DNA of 64,000 bases from Catenuloplanes indicus (GTDB lineage: Bacteria > Actinomycetota > Actinomycetes > Mycobacteriales > Micromonosporaceae): NCBI RefSeq assembly GCF_030813715.1, contig NZ_JAUSUZ010000001.1, positions 9,096,501 to 9,160,500 of the forward strand, written 5' to 3'. Of this stretch, positions 18,664 to 29,741 are shown in pieces (position 1 is the first letter of the stretch; each line of letters begins with the position of its first letter). Position numbers and translations under genes: made by a program. The notes under the pieces are model-generated. The model saw nothing but the letters and a program-made list of their open reading frames with translations, had not been told where the DNA came from and made no database searches.

Positions 18664-18795
18664 GGCCGGTGCGGCGGGGTCCGGCGGTGGCCGGTGCGGT
18701 CGGGCCTGGTCGTTCGGGCGGTGGCCGATGCGGTCGGGCCTGGCGGTTCCGGCGGCCGGTGCGGCTGGGTCCGGCGGTTCCGGTGGCCGGTGGTG
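18664..18795. repeat. Degenerate tandem repeat (unit start GGCCGGTGCGG)
   Basis: Copies start near 18664, 18689, 18723, 18754 and 18785. Spacings of 25, 34, 31 and 31 bp are not multiples of three overall, so this is not a protein repeat. No gene is recognised in 18646-19130. Confidence 0.6.
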
Positions 18796-18885
18796 ACGCC
18801 GCCAGAGGAGTCCGGCCGCAAACAGGCCAGCCTCCTAGGATGCGGTAGGCGGTGTGCCGGACCCGCCGGTGACCGCAGCCGCACC

Positions 18886-19018
18886 AGCGGATCGTTCCGG
18901 GCCCCTTCGCGGCGTTACCGGCGGATCGTTCCAGGCGTTTCGCGGCGGCCCACCGGCGGATCACTCCGGGCGCTCCGCGACGGCTGCCAGCGGATCGCTC
19001 CGGGCGCTGCGCGGCCGG
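18886..19018. repeat. Four-copy 34/35-bp tandem repeat
   Basis: Units beginning (A/G)GCGGATC(G/A)(T/C)TCC(G/A)GGCG start at 18886, 18920, 18955 and 18989. The unit length alternates 34, 35, 34, so reading frame is not kept. It is a non-coding minisatellite-like array in the gap between the TspO remnant and the LysR gene. Confidence 0.75.
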
Positions 19019-19130
19019 AATTTCGATACTTGGCAGGCGGTAAGACGAGAAGGGACGCGGAGCGCCGAGATTTGGTATTTGCCGATCGCGAAGGCGGCGC
19101 TCGTCCCGGCGGTGCCCGGGCGTCCGGGGC

Positions 19131-20075
19131 TCAGTGCAGCGCGGCGGCGGGCTGGGAGTCGGCGACGGTACGGGCGGCGCGGACGAAGGCGGCGACCGCC
19201 GGGGAGCGGGACGAGGCCGGCCAGACGACGGAGAGCGACACCGGTTCCAGATCCGGTACCGGCCGGTATGCGATGCCCGGCCGGGGGAAGCGCCGCGCCA
19301 CCCACTCGGGCAGGAACCAGACCGCGCTGCCCACCTCGACCAGGCTGAAGATCTGCGAGAGGTCGCGCAGCCGGGGTGCGGCCGGCGGCGCGACCCGGCC
19401 CTGCTCGGCCGGTGAGCCGTAGGGAAGCCGGCGGCCGGCCAGGTCGGGCAGCCGGATGACCGTGCGCGCCGCCAGCGGGTCGGCCGCGGCCAGCGCGACC
19501 ACGGTCGGGCCGGTCAGCAGCGGTTCGGCGTCCAGGCCACGGGCCTCGAACGCACCGGGCAGCAACGCCACGTCGGCTCGCCCGTCACGCAGCGCCCGCT
19601 CCTGGTCTCCCGGCCCGCCGAGCAACAGCTCCACCGGTGGCAGCGGTGCCCCGGGTGACGGCCCGGCCACGATGCCGGGTGACCGCTCGAACGGCACCCC
19701 CGCGCCGCGATCCGCGGTAGCTGGGCCGCCCGCGGCGTAGGCGTCCAGGATCGCCGGCAGCAGACCGCCGTCGAAGTCCGCCTTGAGTGCGAGCCGCAGT
19801 ACCGGCCGCACGGCTCGCCGGGCGCGGTGTTCCGCGGTCGAGATCGCGTCCAGGGCGACTCGCGCGTCCGCCAGCAGCGTCTCGCCGGCCGGGGTGAGCG
19901 TCACCTGACGGGTGGTGCGCACCAGCAGCGGGACGCCCAGCTGCCGTTCCAGGTCGCGGATCGCGCGGGACAGCGGCGGCTGGGCCATGCCGAGCCGGGT
20001 GGCGGCGCGGCCGAAGTGCCGTTCCTCGGCCACGGCGACGAAGTATCTCAGCTGCCGGGTCTCCAGCCCACTCAT
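19131..20075 (-). CDS. LysR family transcriptional regulator
   Basis: A 314-aa LysR-type regulator. The N-terminal winged helix is LETRQLRYFVAVAEERHFGRAATRLGMAQPPLSRAI with RDLERQLGVPLLVRT. Residues about 90-300 form the inducer-binding domain. A proline/glycine-rich insert around residues 118-145 (GGPATADRGAG ... PSPGAPLPP) lengthens the first subdomain and is unusual. It is divergent from the NAD(P)-binding reductase at 20175, the usual arrangement for a LysR target. Confidence 0.9.
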   Translation of the reverse strand: MSGLETRQLRYFVAVAEERHFGRAATRLGMAQPPLSRAIRDLERQLGVPLLVRTTRQVTLTPAGETLLADARVALDAISTAEHRARRAVRPVLRLALKADFDGGLLPAILDAYAAGGPATADRGAGVPFERSPGIVAGPSPGAPLPPVELLLGGPGDQERALRDGRADVALLPGAFEARGLDAEPLLTGPTVVALAAADPLAARTVIRLPDLAGRRLPYGSPAEQGRVAPPAAPRLRDLSQIFSLVEVGSAVWFLPEWVARRFPRPGIAYRPVPDLEPVSLSVVWPASSRSPAVAAFVRAARTVADSQPAAALH

Positions 20076-20155
20076 ACCAGCACGGTATCAATCCGGACGC
20101 AGACGGTCTTTCCGTACCGCCGGGGTGTGGGGTTTGACTGTGACACGTCGATACC
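20074..20155. promoter_or_regulatory. LysR-box half-sites between LysR and reductase genes
   Basis: ATACC-N5-GGTAT at 20074-20088 fits the T-N11-A LysR box and overlaps the LysR start codon. A further GATACC at 20150-20155 is inverted relative to GGTATC at 20084. The layout suggests autoregulation plus activation of the divergent gene. Confidence 0.55.
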
Positions 20156-20174
20156 GCACGGAGGAAGAGAAACG

Positions 20175-21083
20175 ATGATCGTAGTTACCGCTCCCACCGG
20201 TCAGATCGGTGCGCACGTGGTGCGCGGGCTGCTCGACGCGGACGTGCCGGTCCGGGTGGTCGCGCGTGATCCGGCGCGGCTGGCGCCGGGAGTCGCCGCG
20301 CAGGCCGAGGTGGTGACCGGCTCGCACGGTGACCCGGACGTGATGGCCGCGGCCGTGGACGGTGCGGACACCGTGTTCTGGCTGGTGCCGCCGGATCCGG
20401 CCGCGGCGGGGGTGGATCAGGCCTTCGCCGGGTTCGCGCGGCCGGTGCTGGACGCGCTCGCCGGCCGGCGGGTGGTCGCGGTGTCCGCGCTCGGGCGCGG
20501 GACGCCGGTCGCGGCGCGGGCCGGGCGGGTGACCGCCACGCACGCGATGGACGACCTGATCGCCGGGACCGCCGCGGCGTACCGTGCGCTGGTGACGTCG
20601 TCCTTCATGGACAATCTGCTGCGGCACGTCGGGCCGATCATCACGGACGGCGTGTTCTACGGCCCGCACCGGCCGGATCTGGCGATGCCGCACGTCGCCA
20701 CGCGGGACGTCGCCGCGGCCGCGGTCCGGCTGCTGCGCGACCGCACGTGGACCGGGCGGGCCGAGGTGCCGGTGCTCGGCCCGGAGGATCTGACGTTCGA
20801 CCGGATCGCGGAGATCGCGGGTGAGGTGCTGGGGCGGCCGGTCCGGTACCGGCAGGTGCCGGGGGACGCGTTCGTGGCGGCGATGATGCGGGCCGGGAAC
20901 ACCGAGCCGATGGCGCGGAGTCTGCTGGACATGGCACTGGCCAAGAACGACGGCCTGGACGCGGGCGTGGCGCGGACGCCGGGCACGACCGGGCCGACCA
21001 CATTCCGGCAGTGGTGCCGGGAGGTGCTCCGGCCGGCGGCGGAGCGTAGTGCCGCGATCGCGGGTGGTGCCGGAGGAAGATAG
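20175..21083 (+). CDS. NmrA-like NAD(P)-binding oxidoreductase
   Basis: A 302-aa atypical short-chain dehydrogenase. The N-terminal Rossmann motif is VTAPTGQIGAHVV; the variable TAPTGQIG replaces TGATGxxG, as in many NmrA/YwnB-like proteins. The VSALGRG strand and TSSFMDNLL segment are typical of the family, which includes NAD(P)H:quinone reductases and redox sensors. GAGGAAGAGA precedes the ATG at 20175. The LysR neighbour probably controls it. Confidence 0.85.
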   Translation: MIVVTAPTGQIGAHVVRGLLDADVPVRVVARDPARLAPGVAAQAEVVTGSHGDPDVMAAAVDGADTVFWLVPPDPAAAGVDQAFAGFARPVLDALAGRRVVAVSALGRGTPVAARAGRVTATHAMDDLIAGTAAAYRALVTSSFMDNLLRHVGPIITDGVFYGPHRPDLAMPHVATRDVAAAAVRLLRDRTWTGRAEVPVLGPEDLTFDRIAEIAGEVLGRPVRYRQVPGDAFVAAMMRAGNTEPMARSLLDMALAKNDGLDAGVARTPGTTGPTTFRQWCREVLRPAAERSAAIAGGAGGR

Positions 21084-21168
21084 CCGACAGCGGGGCTGGC
21101 CGAACGGCCGGTGACCTGGGGTTTTCCGGCGTGCGAGGGTACCGCTCGTGTCTGCACAGGAGGATCCC

Positions 21169-21342
21169 ATGGACGAAGCCCTGACCGCGTACGCCGACGG
21201 CCACACCGACGGTCTGAACGGTGTGCGTGACGAGACCCGCGACGGCGACCCGGACTACCGTACCGGCCTGCACGACGGTCAGGTGGCCGCGTTCGAGCGT
21301 GATCTCCTGGCCGCGGTCCGCCGGGTGCTGGGCAAGTCCTAG
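21169..21342 (+). CDS. Small acidic hypothetical protein
   Basis: A 57-aa protein (MDEALTAYADGHTDGLNG...) with two DG-rich repeats (YADGHTDGLNGVRD and YRTGLHDGQVAAF) that may be a duplicated glycine-zipper-like helix. A strong AGGAGG 4-5 bp before the ATG at 21169 decides this start. Unknown function; common as an orphan in actinobacteria. Confidence 0.7.
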   Translation: MDEALTAYADGHTDGLNGVRDETRDGDPDYRTGLHDGQVAAFERDLLAAVRRVLGKS

Positions 21343-21396
21343 AGCAGCGAGGCCGGGAGCGCGCGATCCGCTCCCGCTCCCGGGCCCCGCCGGCGC

Positions 21397-21948
21397 TCAG
21401 GCCGGTGTCCTCCACTCCGATGCCAGCACCGACCAGATCTCGATGTCGTACCGGGTGCCGCGCAGCGTGTACGCCTGGCGGAGCACGCCCTCGCGGGTCA
21501 TGCCGAGGCGGCGGGCGACCGCGATGCTGGCGGTGTTGCCGGCCGACACCTGCCATTCGACGCGGTGCAGGCCGCGCTCGCGGATCGCCCAGTCGATGAT
21601 CAGCGCGGTCGCCCGGGTGATCAGACCCCGGCCGGCCGCGGACGGCTCCAGCCAGGCACCGGCCTCGGCCGTACCGTTCGGCACGCTCATCGTCCGGAAG
21701 AGCACGCCGCCGACCAGCGTGCCGGCGGACCAGATGCCCCAGATGCGCCCGGTGTCGGCGGCGGCCTTCTCCGCGTACCCGGTCAGGAACGCCGTCGCGG
21801 TCTCCGGCGTGGTGATGGCGTCGGCCAGGCCGATGAACCGGCCGATGAACTCGCGGCCCCGGTCGATGTTGGCCAGCAGCTCGCCGGCCTGCCATGGCTC
21901 CAGCGGACGGAGGACCGCGTCGCCGGAGCCGATCGGTACCTCGAACAT
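21397..21948 (-). CDS. GNAT acetyltransferase, RimJ/RimL type
   Basis: A 183-aa protein (MFEVPIGSGDAVLRPLEPWQ). The acetyl-CoA loop is EAGAWLEPSAAGRGLITRA, followed by VEWQVSAGNTASIAVARRLGMTREGVLR, characteristic of ribosomal-protein-type acetyltransferases. The ATG overlaps the stop of the aldo/keto reductase by one base, so it is the last gene of a three-gene operon. Confidence 0.88.
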   Translation of the reverse strand: MFEVPIGSGDAVLRPLEPWQAGELLANIDRGREFIGRFIGLADAITTPETATAFLTGYAEKAAADTGRIWGIWSAGTLVGGVLFRTMSVPNGTAEAGAWLEPSAAGRGLITRATALIIDWAIRERGLHRVEWQVSAGNTASIAVARRLGMTREGVLRQAYTLRGTRYDIEIWSVLASEWRTPA

Positions 21949-22946
21949 CAACGGTCGACCGCGTACTTCTCGATCTCGGCGAGCTCGTCGTCGGAGAACG
22001 CGAGGTTGCCGAGCGCGGCGATGTTCGTCTCCAGCTGGGTGGTGCTGGACGCGCCGATGATCAGGCTGGTCATCCGCGGGTCGCGCAGCGCCCAGGCGAG
22101 CGCGAGCTGGGCGAGGGACTGGCCGCGGCCGGACGCGATCTCGTTGAGCGCGCGGACCTTGCCCATGGTGTCCTCGGACAGGTCGCTCTCGTTCAGGAAG
22201 TGGCTGGTCGCGACGCGGGAGTCGGACGGCACGCCGGAGAGGTAACGGTCGGTGAGCAGGCCCTGCTGCAGCGGGCTGAACGCGATGCAGCCGGCGCCGG
22301 CGGTCTCCAGCGCGTCGAGCAGGCCGTCGCGCTCGATCCAGCGGTTGAGCATCGAGTACGACGGCTGGTGGATCAGCAGCGGGGTGCCGAGCGTGCGGAG
22401 GAGCTCGGCGGCGCGGGTGGTCTGCTCGGCCGTGTAGTTGGAGATGCCGACGTAGAGCGCCTTGCCGGAGCGGACGATCGCGTCCAGCGCGGCCATCGTC
22501 TCCTCGAGCGGCGTCTCCGGGTCGGGGCGGTGGTGGTAGAAGATGTCGACGTAGTCCACGCCGAGCCGGCGCAGCGACTGGTCCAGCGACGAGACGAGCT
22601 GCTTGCGCGAGCCCCACTCGCCGTACGGCCCGTCCCACATGTGGTAGCCGGCCTTGGAGGAGATGACGATCTCGTCCCGGTACGGCTTCAGGTCGGTGGC
22701 CAGCAGCCGGCCGAAGTTGGACTCGGCGGAGCCGGGCGGCGGGCCGTAGTTGTTGGCCAGGTCGAAGTGGGTGACGCCGAGGTCGAACGCCCGCCGGACG
22801 ATCTCGCGCTGGGTCTCCAGCGGCCGGGTGTCACCGAAGTTGTGCCAGAGGCCGAGCGAGATCGCGGGCAGCTTCAGCCCACTGCGGCCGGATCGCCGGT
22901 AGGTCATGGTCTGGTAGCGGTCACGTGCGGGGTTGTACGTCGTCAC
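21948..22946 (-). CDS. Aldo/keto reductase (YghZ/L-glyceraldehyde 3-phosphate reductase type)
   Basis: A 332-aa NADPH-dependent aldo/keto reductase. The tetrad is visible as D in THFDLANNYG, Y in NNYGPPPG, K in ISSKAGYHMW and H in DIFYHHRPDP. The GYHMWDGPYGEWGSRK segment is characteristic of the YghZ/KvBeta-like branch, which reduces L-glyceraldehyde 3-phosphate and methylglyoxal. The start overlaps the ABC gene stop by 4 bases (ATGA). Confidence 0.94.
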   Translation of the reverse strand: MTTYNPARDRYQTMTYRRSGRSGLKLPAISLGLWHNFGDTRPLETQREIVRRAFDLGVTHFDLANNYGPPPGSAESNFGRLLATDLKPYRDEIVISSKAGYHMWDGPYGEWGSRKQLVSSLDQSLRRLGVDYVDIFYHHRPDPETPLEETMAALDAIVRSGKALYVGISNYTAEQTTRAAELLRTLGTPLLIHQPSYSMLNRWIERDGLLDALETAGAGCIAFSPLQQGLLTDRYLSGVPSDSRVATSHFLNESDLSEDTMGKVRALNEIASGRGQSLAQLALAWALRDPRMTSLIIGASSTTQLETNIAALGNLAFSDDELAEIEKYAVDR

Positions 22947-23713
22947 GCCGGTGAGCCTAACCCCGCGGTACGACGGTCGGTCAGCAGCGCCGGATCGGGT
23001 ACGTCCCGGTCGTACTGCAGGCAGGCGGCCATCGTGGTCCCGCCGTCTCCCACGGTGATCAGGTCCAGCGCGGGATCCGTGTCGTCACAGACCCTCATTC
23101 GGTACGCGCACCGCGCGCGGTAGGGGCACCCCGGCCCGCCGGAGGGCGCGGCCGCGGAGTCCCGGCCGCGGAACAGGTCGATCGTGTGCGGGTGGTGCGG
23201 TCCGGCCCACACGTCCTCGGCCCGGCCGTGTTCGACGATCCGCCCGCCGTAGAGCACCGCGACCTCGTCCGCCACGCCGCGCAGCGCGCCCGGGCCGGTG
23301 CAGGTGACCACGATCGCGAACCCGTACCGGTCACGCAGCCGGGCCAGCGCGGCCGCCGATCCGGCCGGGGCGTCGTCGATGACCAGTACGTCCGCGTGCC
23401 GCTGCCTGGGGGTGAGCACCGGGTCGGCCGTGTCCAGCACGCGGGGGGACGCGGCCGCCAGCCGTTCCGCCCGGCTGGGCCGGGGCGTGTCCGCCCGCAG
23501 CTCGATCTCGGGGCCGCCGTCCCGCGGCCGCAGCGTGAGCGTGCCGGTGTGCGCGACGTGGTCGCCGGTGAGCACGCGGGTGAGCGTGCTGCGGCCGCTG
23601 CCCGGCTCGCCGGCCACGCCGAGCACGGCACCGGCGGGCAGGTCGAACGAGACCTCGCACAGCGCGGGCCGGTCGCCGCCGAAGCCGGCCGTGACCTGCC
23701 GCACGCTGAGCAC
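22943..23713 (-). CDS. OppD-like ABC ATPase, shortened and probably non-catalytic
   Basis: A 256-aa (GTG 23713) or 266-aa (TTG 23743) protein. The Walker A region GEPGSGRST is good. However, the Q-loop/helical domain and the LSGGQ signature are missing, with only TPRQRHADVL in their place. Walker B reads LVIDDAP, with Asp instead of the catalytic Glu, and the H-loop histidine is Cys (IVVTCTGPG). The C-terminal cysteine cluster (CPYRARCAYRMRVC ... ACLQY) is the OppD/DppD oligopeptide-transporter tail. No permease or binding-protein genes are nearby. It is first in an operon with the reductase and acetyltransferase. Confidence 0.75.
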   Translation of the reverse strand: MLSVRQVTAGFGGDRPALCEVSFDLPAGAVLGVAGEPGSGRSTLTRVLTGDHVAHTGTLTLRPRDGGPEIELRADTPRPSRAERLAAASPRVLDTADPVLTPRQRHADVLVIDDAPAGSAAALARLRDRYGFAIVVTCTGPGALRGVADEVAVLYGGRIVEHGRAEDVWAGPHHPHTIDLFRGRDSAAAPSGGPGCPYRARCAYRMRVCDDTDPALDLITVGDGGTTMAACLQYDRDVPDPALLTDRRTAGLGSPA

Positions 23714-23944
23714 GAGCCCGGAACGTGCATCTCCGATGCTCAAACGCGCCCCCGAGCGTGTGGTTTTCCGCCTGTTTGCACCCGTTTCACCTGCGATAAT
23801 GCTAAACGCGAGAAAATGGAAACATCCGGCCGGTTCCGCCGTCAACGGGTAGTCGTCGAGCAGTCGTCCGCAAGCGCCGAAGGGCCCGGACGGCCGCCGA
23901 GATCGGCCTGAAACATGATCACTGCTACCGTTGGCGGTGCCGGC

Positions 23945-24068
23945 ATCATCCGTACGGGAGAGACTCGACTTCTCGGGCGCCGAAGGGGCAAATCCTCCCC
24001 GGAACCTCTCAGGCAAAAGGACCGTACGGGCAGGCGACTCTGAAGCACGGTTCCACCGTGCGACAGAG
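23945..24068 (+). promoter_or_regulatory. Glycine riboswitch
   Basis: The gcvP leader contains the conserved glycine-aptamer blocks CGGGAGAGA (23955-23963), GCGCCGAAGGGGCAAATC (about 23976-23993) and CCTCTCAGGCAAAAGGACCG (about 24005-24024), closed by the self-complementary CCGTACGG arms. It is followed by the helix CTCTG-AAG-CACGG ... CCGTG-CGA-CAGAG (24038-24068). Only one complete aptamer is seen. Glycine should turn gcvP on. Confidence 0.93.
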
Positions 24069-24109
24069 GGGGAGGTTGATTCTGTCGACCTCTTCGCCCG
24101 AGGAGCCGC

Positions 24110-26928
<2,819 letters not shown>

Positions 26929-26950
<22 letters not shown>

Positions 26951-27007
26951 CGGCCGCCGGAGGCGTCCGAGGACTGACGGCCGCCGGAGGCGTTCGAGGA
27001 CTGACGG
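26929..27007 (+). repeat. 27-bp tandem repeat, three copies, spanning the gcvP stop codon
   Basis: The unit GCCGGAGGCGTTCGAGGACT plus GACGGCC occurs at 26929-26955, 26956-26982 and 26983-27007 (last copy two bases short, one internal T/C change). Copy one holds the last codons (PEAFED) and the TGA. Confidence 0.92.
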
Positions 27008-27013
27008 CGGATG

Positions 27014-27050
27014 CGCGAAAGCCGGGCAGCGCGCTGCCCGGCTTTTCGCG
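27014..27050 (+). terminator. Strong stem-loop terminator after gcvP
   Basis: Arms CGCGAAAGCCGGGCAGC and GCTGCCCGGCTTTTCGCG pair around a GC loop, with one bulged A. The T-run sits within the stem's right arm. It is well placed to end the gcvP transcript. Confidence 0.8.
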
Positions 27051-27241
27051 GTGGTGGTCTCCGGGCGCCGGTCCGGGGGGCCTCCGGTGGGAGGCAGCAC
27101 GCGCCGGACCGGCCGTCGCAGACGACCGATCGGTTACGGAGAGGAAGCTCGACGCTGAGCCGCACCTGCACGGTGCGTGACGAGAAGTGACCCGGTGAGG
27201 TCACCGCCGGAGTGGCGTCGTTGACGTCCGGCTGAGTGGGA

Positions 27242-27442
27242 TCAAGCCGCCAGGGCGTGCCGCGCGGGGCCGCGGTGGGGCTCGATGCAGCTGCCGTCCG
27301 GCAGCAGTTCGCCCGTGTCCTCGAAGACGATGACACCGTTGCAGAGCAGGCTCCAACCCTGCTCCGGGAAGGACGCGATCACCTTCGCGGCCTCCCGATC
27401 GGTGGCATCAGAGGTCGGACAGGGGCTTTGGTGCTGGCACAT
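27242..27442 (-). CDS. DUF5999 small protein
   Basis: A 66-aa protein (MCQHQSPCPTSDATDREAAK) carrying the DUF5999 pattern: an N-terminal CQHQxxCPTxDxxDREAA segment, then PEQGWSLLCNGVIVFEDTGELLPDG. It is widespread in Streptomyces and relatives; function unknown, but the Cys/His cluster at the N-terminus could bind metal. Stretches 27051-27241 and 27443-27754 around it hold no other recognisable gene. Confidence 0.85.
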   Translation of the reverse strand: MCQHQSPCPTSDATDREAAKVIASFPEQGWSLLCNGVIVFEDTGELLPDGSCIEPHRGPARHALAA

Positions 27443-27754
27443 CGGGGTCTCCGGTCCGGGGTTTCTGTGGCATGTTTCACATGCCCGGTGATGCACATTA
27501 CCAAGGCGGTAGCGCACCGCCGAGCGCGCGGCGCGCGAATGAACGTGAATCCTCCGTTCGGCTGATCTAGGTCCGCCCGGATGGATGGGATCGCTCCCAC
27601 CCGGGGTGATCCCAGCGTTACGGAGATCGTCATCGCTGTCACGCTCCGAGTGTGACTCGCCCACGCCACACCTGCCACACCGATTGTCCGCCACCCGTCC
27701 GGTCACGCGGTGTCGCGTCGCTGCCCGGGTAAGGAGTCCGTTAGCCTGTCGGTC
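27443..27754. other. Intergenic stretch between DUF5999 and def
   Basis: 312 bp without a recognisable gene. It must hold the divergent promoters of DUF5999 and def. GTAAGGAG at 27730-27737 and a TTAGCCT just before the def start are the only noted signals. GGGATC ... GATCCC around 27589-27615 is a weak inverted repeat. Confidence 0.4.
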
Positions 27755-28255
27755 ATGACGATGCGGCCCATCCGAGTGCTCGGCGACGCGGTCCTGCGCA
27801 GCCCCGCCGAGACCGTGACCACGTTCGACGCCGGTCTCCGCGAGCTGGTGACCGACCTGATGGACACGCTGCTCGGCAAGCCCGGCCGGGCCGGTGTGGC
27901 GGCGCCGCAGATCGGCGTGAGCGCGGCCGTGTTCGTCTACGACGACAGCGCCGGGCACCGCGGCCATGTCGTCAACCCGACCATCGAGCTCGGCGCGGAG
28001 ACCGAGGAGGACGACGAGGGCTGCCTGTCCGTCCCGGGGCTGTACTTCCCGACCGTGCGCGCGCTCACCGCCACGGTGCGTGGCGTCGATCAGCACGGTG
28101 AGCCGCTGGTCATCGAGGGCGAGGGATACCTCGCCCGGATCCTGCAGCACGAGACCGACCACCTGGCCGGCCGGCTCTACGTCGACACGCTGCGCGGCGA
28201 CGCGCGCCGGGCGGCGCTCCGCGAGATCCGCGCGGCCTCCTGGTCCCGGGCGTAG
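27755..28255 (+). CDS. def: Peptide deformylase
   Basis: Removes the formyl group from N-terminal methionine of new proteins. All three motifs are intact: RAGVAAPQIG, EGCLSVPG (metal Cys) and QHETDHL (two metal His and the catalytic Glu). The length of 166 aa is typical of shorter type I/III actinobacterial forms. The start at 27755 (MTMRPIRVLGDAVL) is preferred; 27761 is an alternative ATG. It is convergent with the gene at 28304. Confidence 0.95.
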   Translation: MTMRPIRVLGDAVLRSPAETVTTFDAGLRELVTDLMDTLLGKPGRAGVAAPQIGVSAAVFVYDDSAGHRGHVVNPTIELGAETEEDDEGCLSVPGLYFPTVRALTATVRGVDQHGEPLVIEGEGYLARILQHETDHLAGRLYVDTLRGDARRAALREIRAASWSRA

Positions 28256-28303
28256 CCAACCGCCCACCACCGAGCGGGGCGGAAGGCTTGGCGGCCGGGA
28301 GCA

Positions 28304-29038
28304 TCACTGGCCGAGGCCCTGTGCGTGTGCCCAGGCGCGCAGCGCGGCCTCGGCCTCGGCGCGCGACAGTGGACCACGTGCGGCGCGCACCTGCCGCAGC
28401 CGCCGGGTCGCCGCACCGACCAGCGGGCCGGGCGGGATGCCGAGCAATGCCATGATCTCCCGGCCGTCCAGATCCGGCGTGATCTCCGCCAGCGCCCGCT
28501 CCTCCTCGCGGCGGCGTGCCGCGCGCGCCGGCGCCTCGACGTGCGCGGGTGTCCGGCCGGCGCGTGCGTAGGCCACCCAGTCCGCCACGTCCCGCTCCAT
28601 CCCGAGGCCGACCTCGTCGAACAGGTCCAGGGCCCGCCCCGGGTCGTGCGCGTAGGTACGGCCGCTCGGCCGCACGCCGAGCCGGGCCAGCGCCGCGTTG
28701 ATCGGCCACCCCTCCCGCGGGCCGTCGAACCGGTCGTCGACGACCGGCCCCCAGGCAAGCTTCCCGTCGCGCCACACCTCGGCGGACTGCTCTCCGTCCC
28801 CGCCGAAGAAGCCGGCCCGCACGAACGCCAGCGGCCCGTGCGCGGACCACCCGGCCAGCACCCGCTCCCACGCGGCGTCGCCGGTCCCGGCCGCACCGGT
28901 CAGCTCCTCGCGCAGCGCGTCGCCGGCCGGTACCAGCGCCATCCCGTGCCGCAGCTCCGCGACCACCCCGTGGCGCGATCCGGTCACCCGTTCCCGGAGC
29001 AGCGCCGCCTCGGCGACGACCGCAGCCAGCTGATACAC
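28304..29038 (-). CDS. Hypothetical protein with CCA-adding-enzyme-like C-terminal motif
   Basis: A 244-aa protein from GTG 29038 (YQLAAVVAEAALLRERVTG). The C-terminal 60 residues (DLDGREIMALLGIPPGPLVG followed by RLRQVRA and LSRAEAEAAL) resemble the terminal helical segment of bacterial tRNA nucleotidyltransferases, but no nucleotidyltransferase or HD domain is present. The central part (FFGGDGEQSAEVWRDGKLAW) looks like a beta domain. The function is not known; a role in RNA binding is only a guess. Confidence 0.7.
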   Translation of the reverse strand: MYQLAAVVAEAALLRERVTGSRHGVVAELRHGMALVPAGDALREELTGAAGTGDAAWERVLAGWSAHGPLAFVRAGFFGGDGEQSAEVWRDGKLAWGPVVDDRFDGPREGWPINAALARLGVRPSGRTYAHDPGRALDLFDEVGLGMERDVADWVAYARAGRTPAHVEAPARAARRREEERALAEITPDLDGREIMALLGIPPGPLVGAATRRLRQVRAARGPLSRAEAEAALRAWAHAQGLGQ

Positions 29039-29167
29039 CCGGACCCCCGATTCTCGGCAACCGGCCCATGATGGCACCGGCACGCCCGGATCCCGGCACG
29101 GGACGCCGCGGCGGCCGGCCCGGCGGTACTGTCGCGTCGACGGCCACCCGCCGACGGAGGCCGCGAC

Positions 29168-29741
29168 ATGACCGAGGCACAGCCCGACACGACCACGGTG
29201 AGCAGCGCCCGGGTGTGGAACCACCTGCTCGGCGGCACGGACGACTTCCCGGTCGACCGGACCGTCGGCGACCGGATCCGCCAGGCGTGCCGGACATCGT
29301 GGTTCTCGCCCGCGAGCAGCGCAGGTTCCTGGTCCGTGCGGTCACCTACCTGGCCGGGGACGCGGCGGGTGCGCCAGGTTCTGGACATCGGCGCCGGCCT
29401 GCCCACCGCGAACAACACGCACGAGATCGCCCGGCGGATCGCGCCCGCGACCACGGCGCCGCCCGCGCGGTCGTCGCCCGGCTGACGGCCGGCCCGCCGC
29501 CCGGCAGCTACCTCACGGTCTCCGACGTCGTCGACACCAGCCCGGGCATCATCGCCGCGGTCACGGCCGCGAACCAGGCCGCCACCCGAACCACCTGCGT
29601 ACGCCAGAGCAGGTCGCCGGCTACTTCGACGGCCTCGACCTCGTCCCGCCGGGTGCGGTGCCGATCCCGCGGTGGCGCCCGGAACCGGGCGCGAACCCAC
29701 CGCCGATGGACGGCCGCTGCGGCCTGGGCCGCAAGCCCTAG
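29168..29741 (+). pseudogene. Broken DUF574 S-adenosyl methyltransferase gene
   Basis: The family's hallmarks occur in order but in different frames: ARVWNHLLGGTDDFPVDR, then VLDIGAGLPTANNTHEIAR, YLTVSDVVDTSPGIIAAVTA, and PEQVAGYFDGLDLVPPGAVP ending WRPEPGANPPP. Between these, roughly half of the normal 270 residues are missing and at least two frame changes are needed. The last frame ends at TAG 29739-29741, overlapping the convergent SDR stop. An inactivated gene from internal deletions. Confidence 0.85.

Noticed and set aside
18886-19018. CRISPR or protein-repeat reading of the 34/35-bp units
   Set aside because: Units are head to tail without unique spacers, and the period breaks the reading frame.
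20134-20162. TTGACT as a -35 for the reductase gene
   Set aside because: No acceptable -10 at 16-18 bp spacing.
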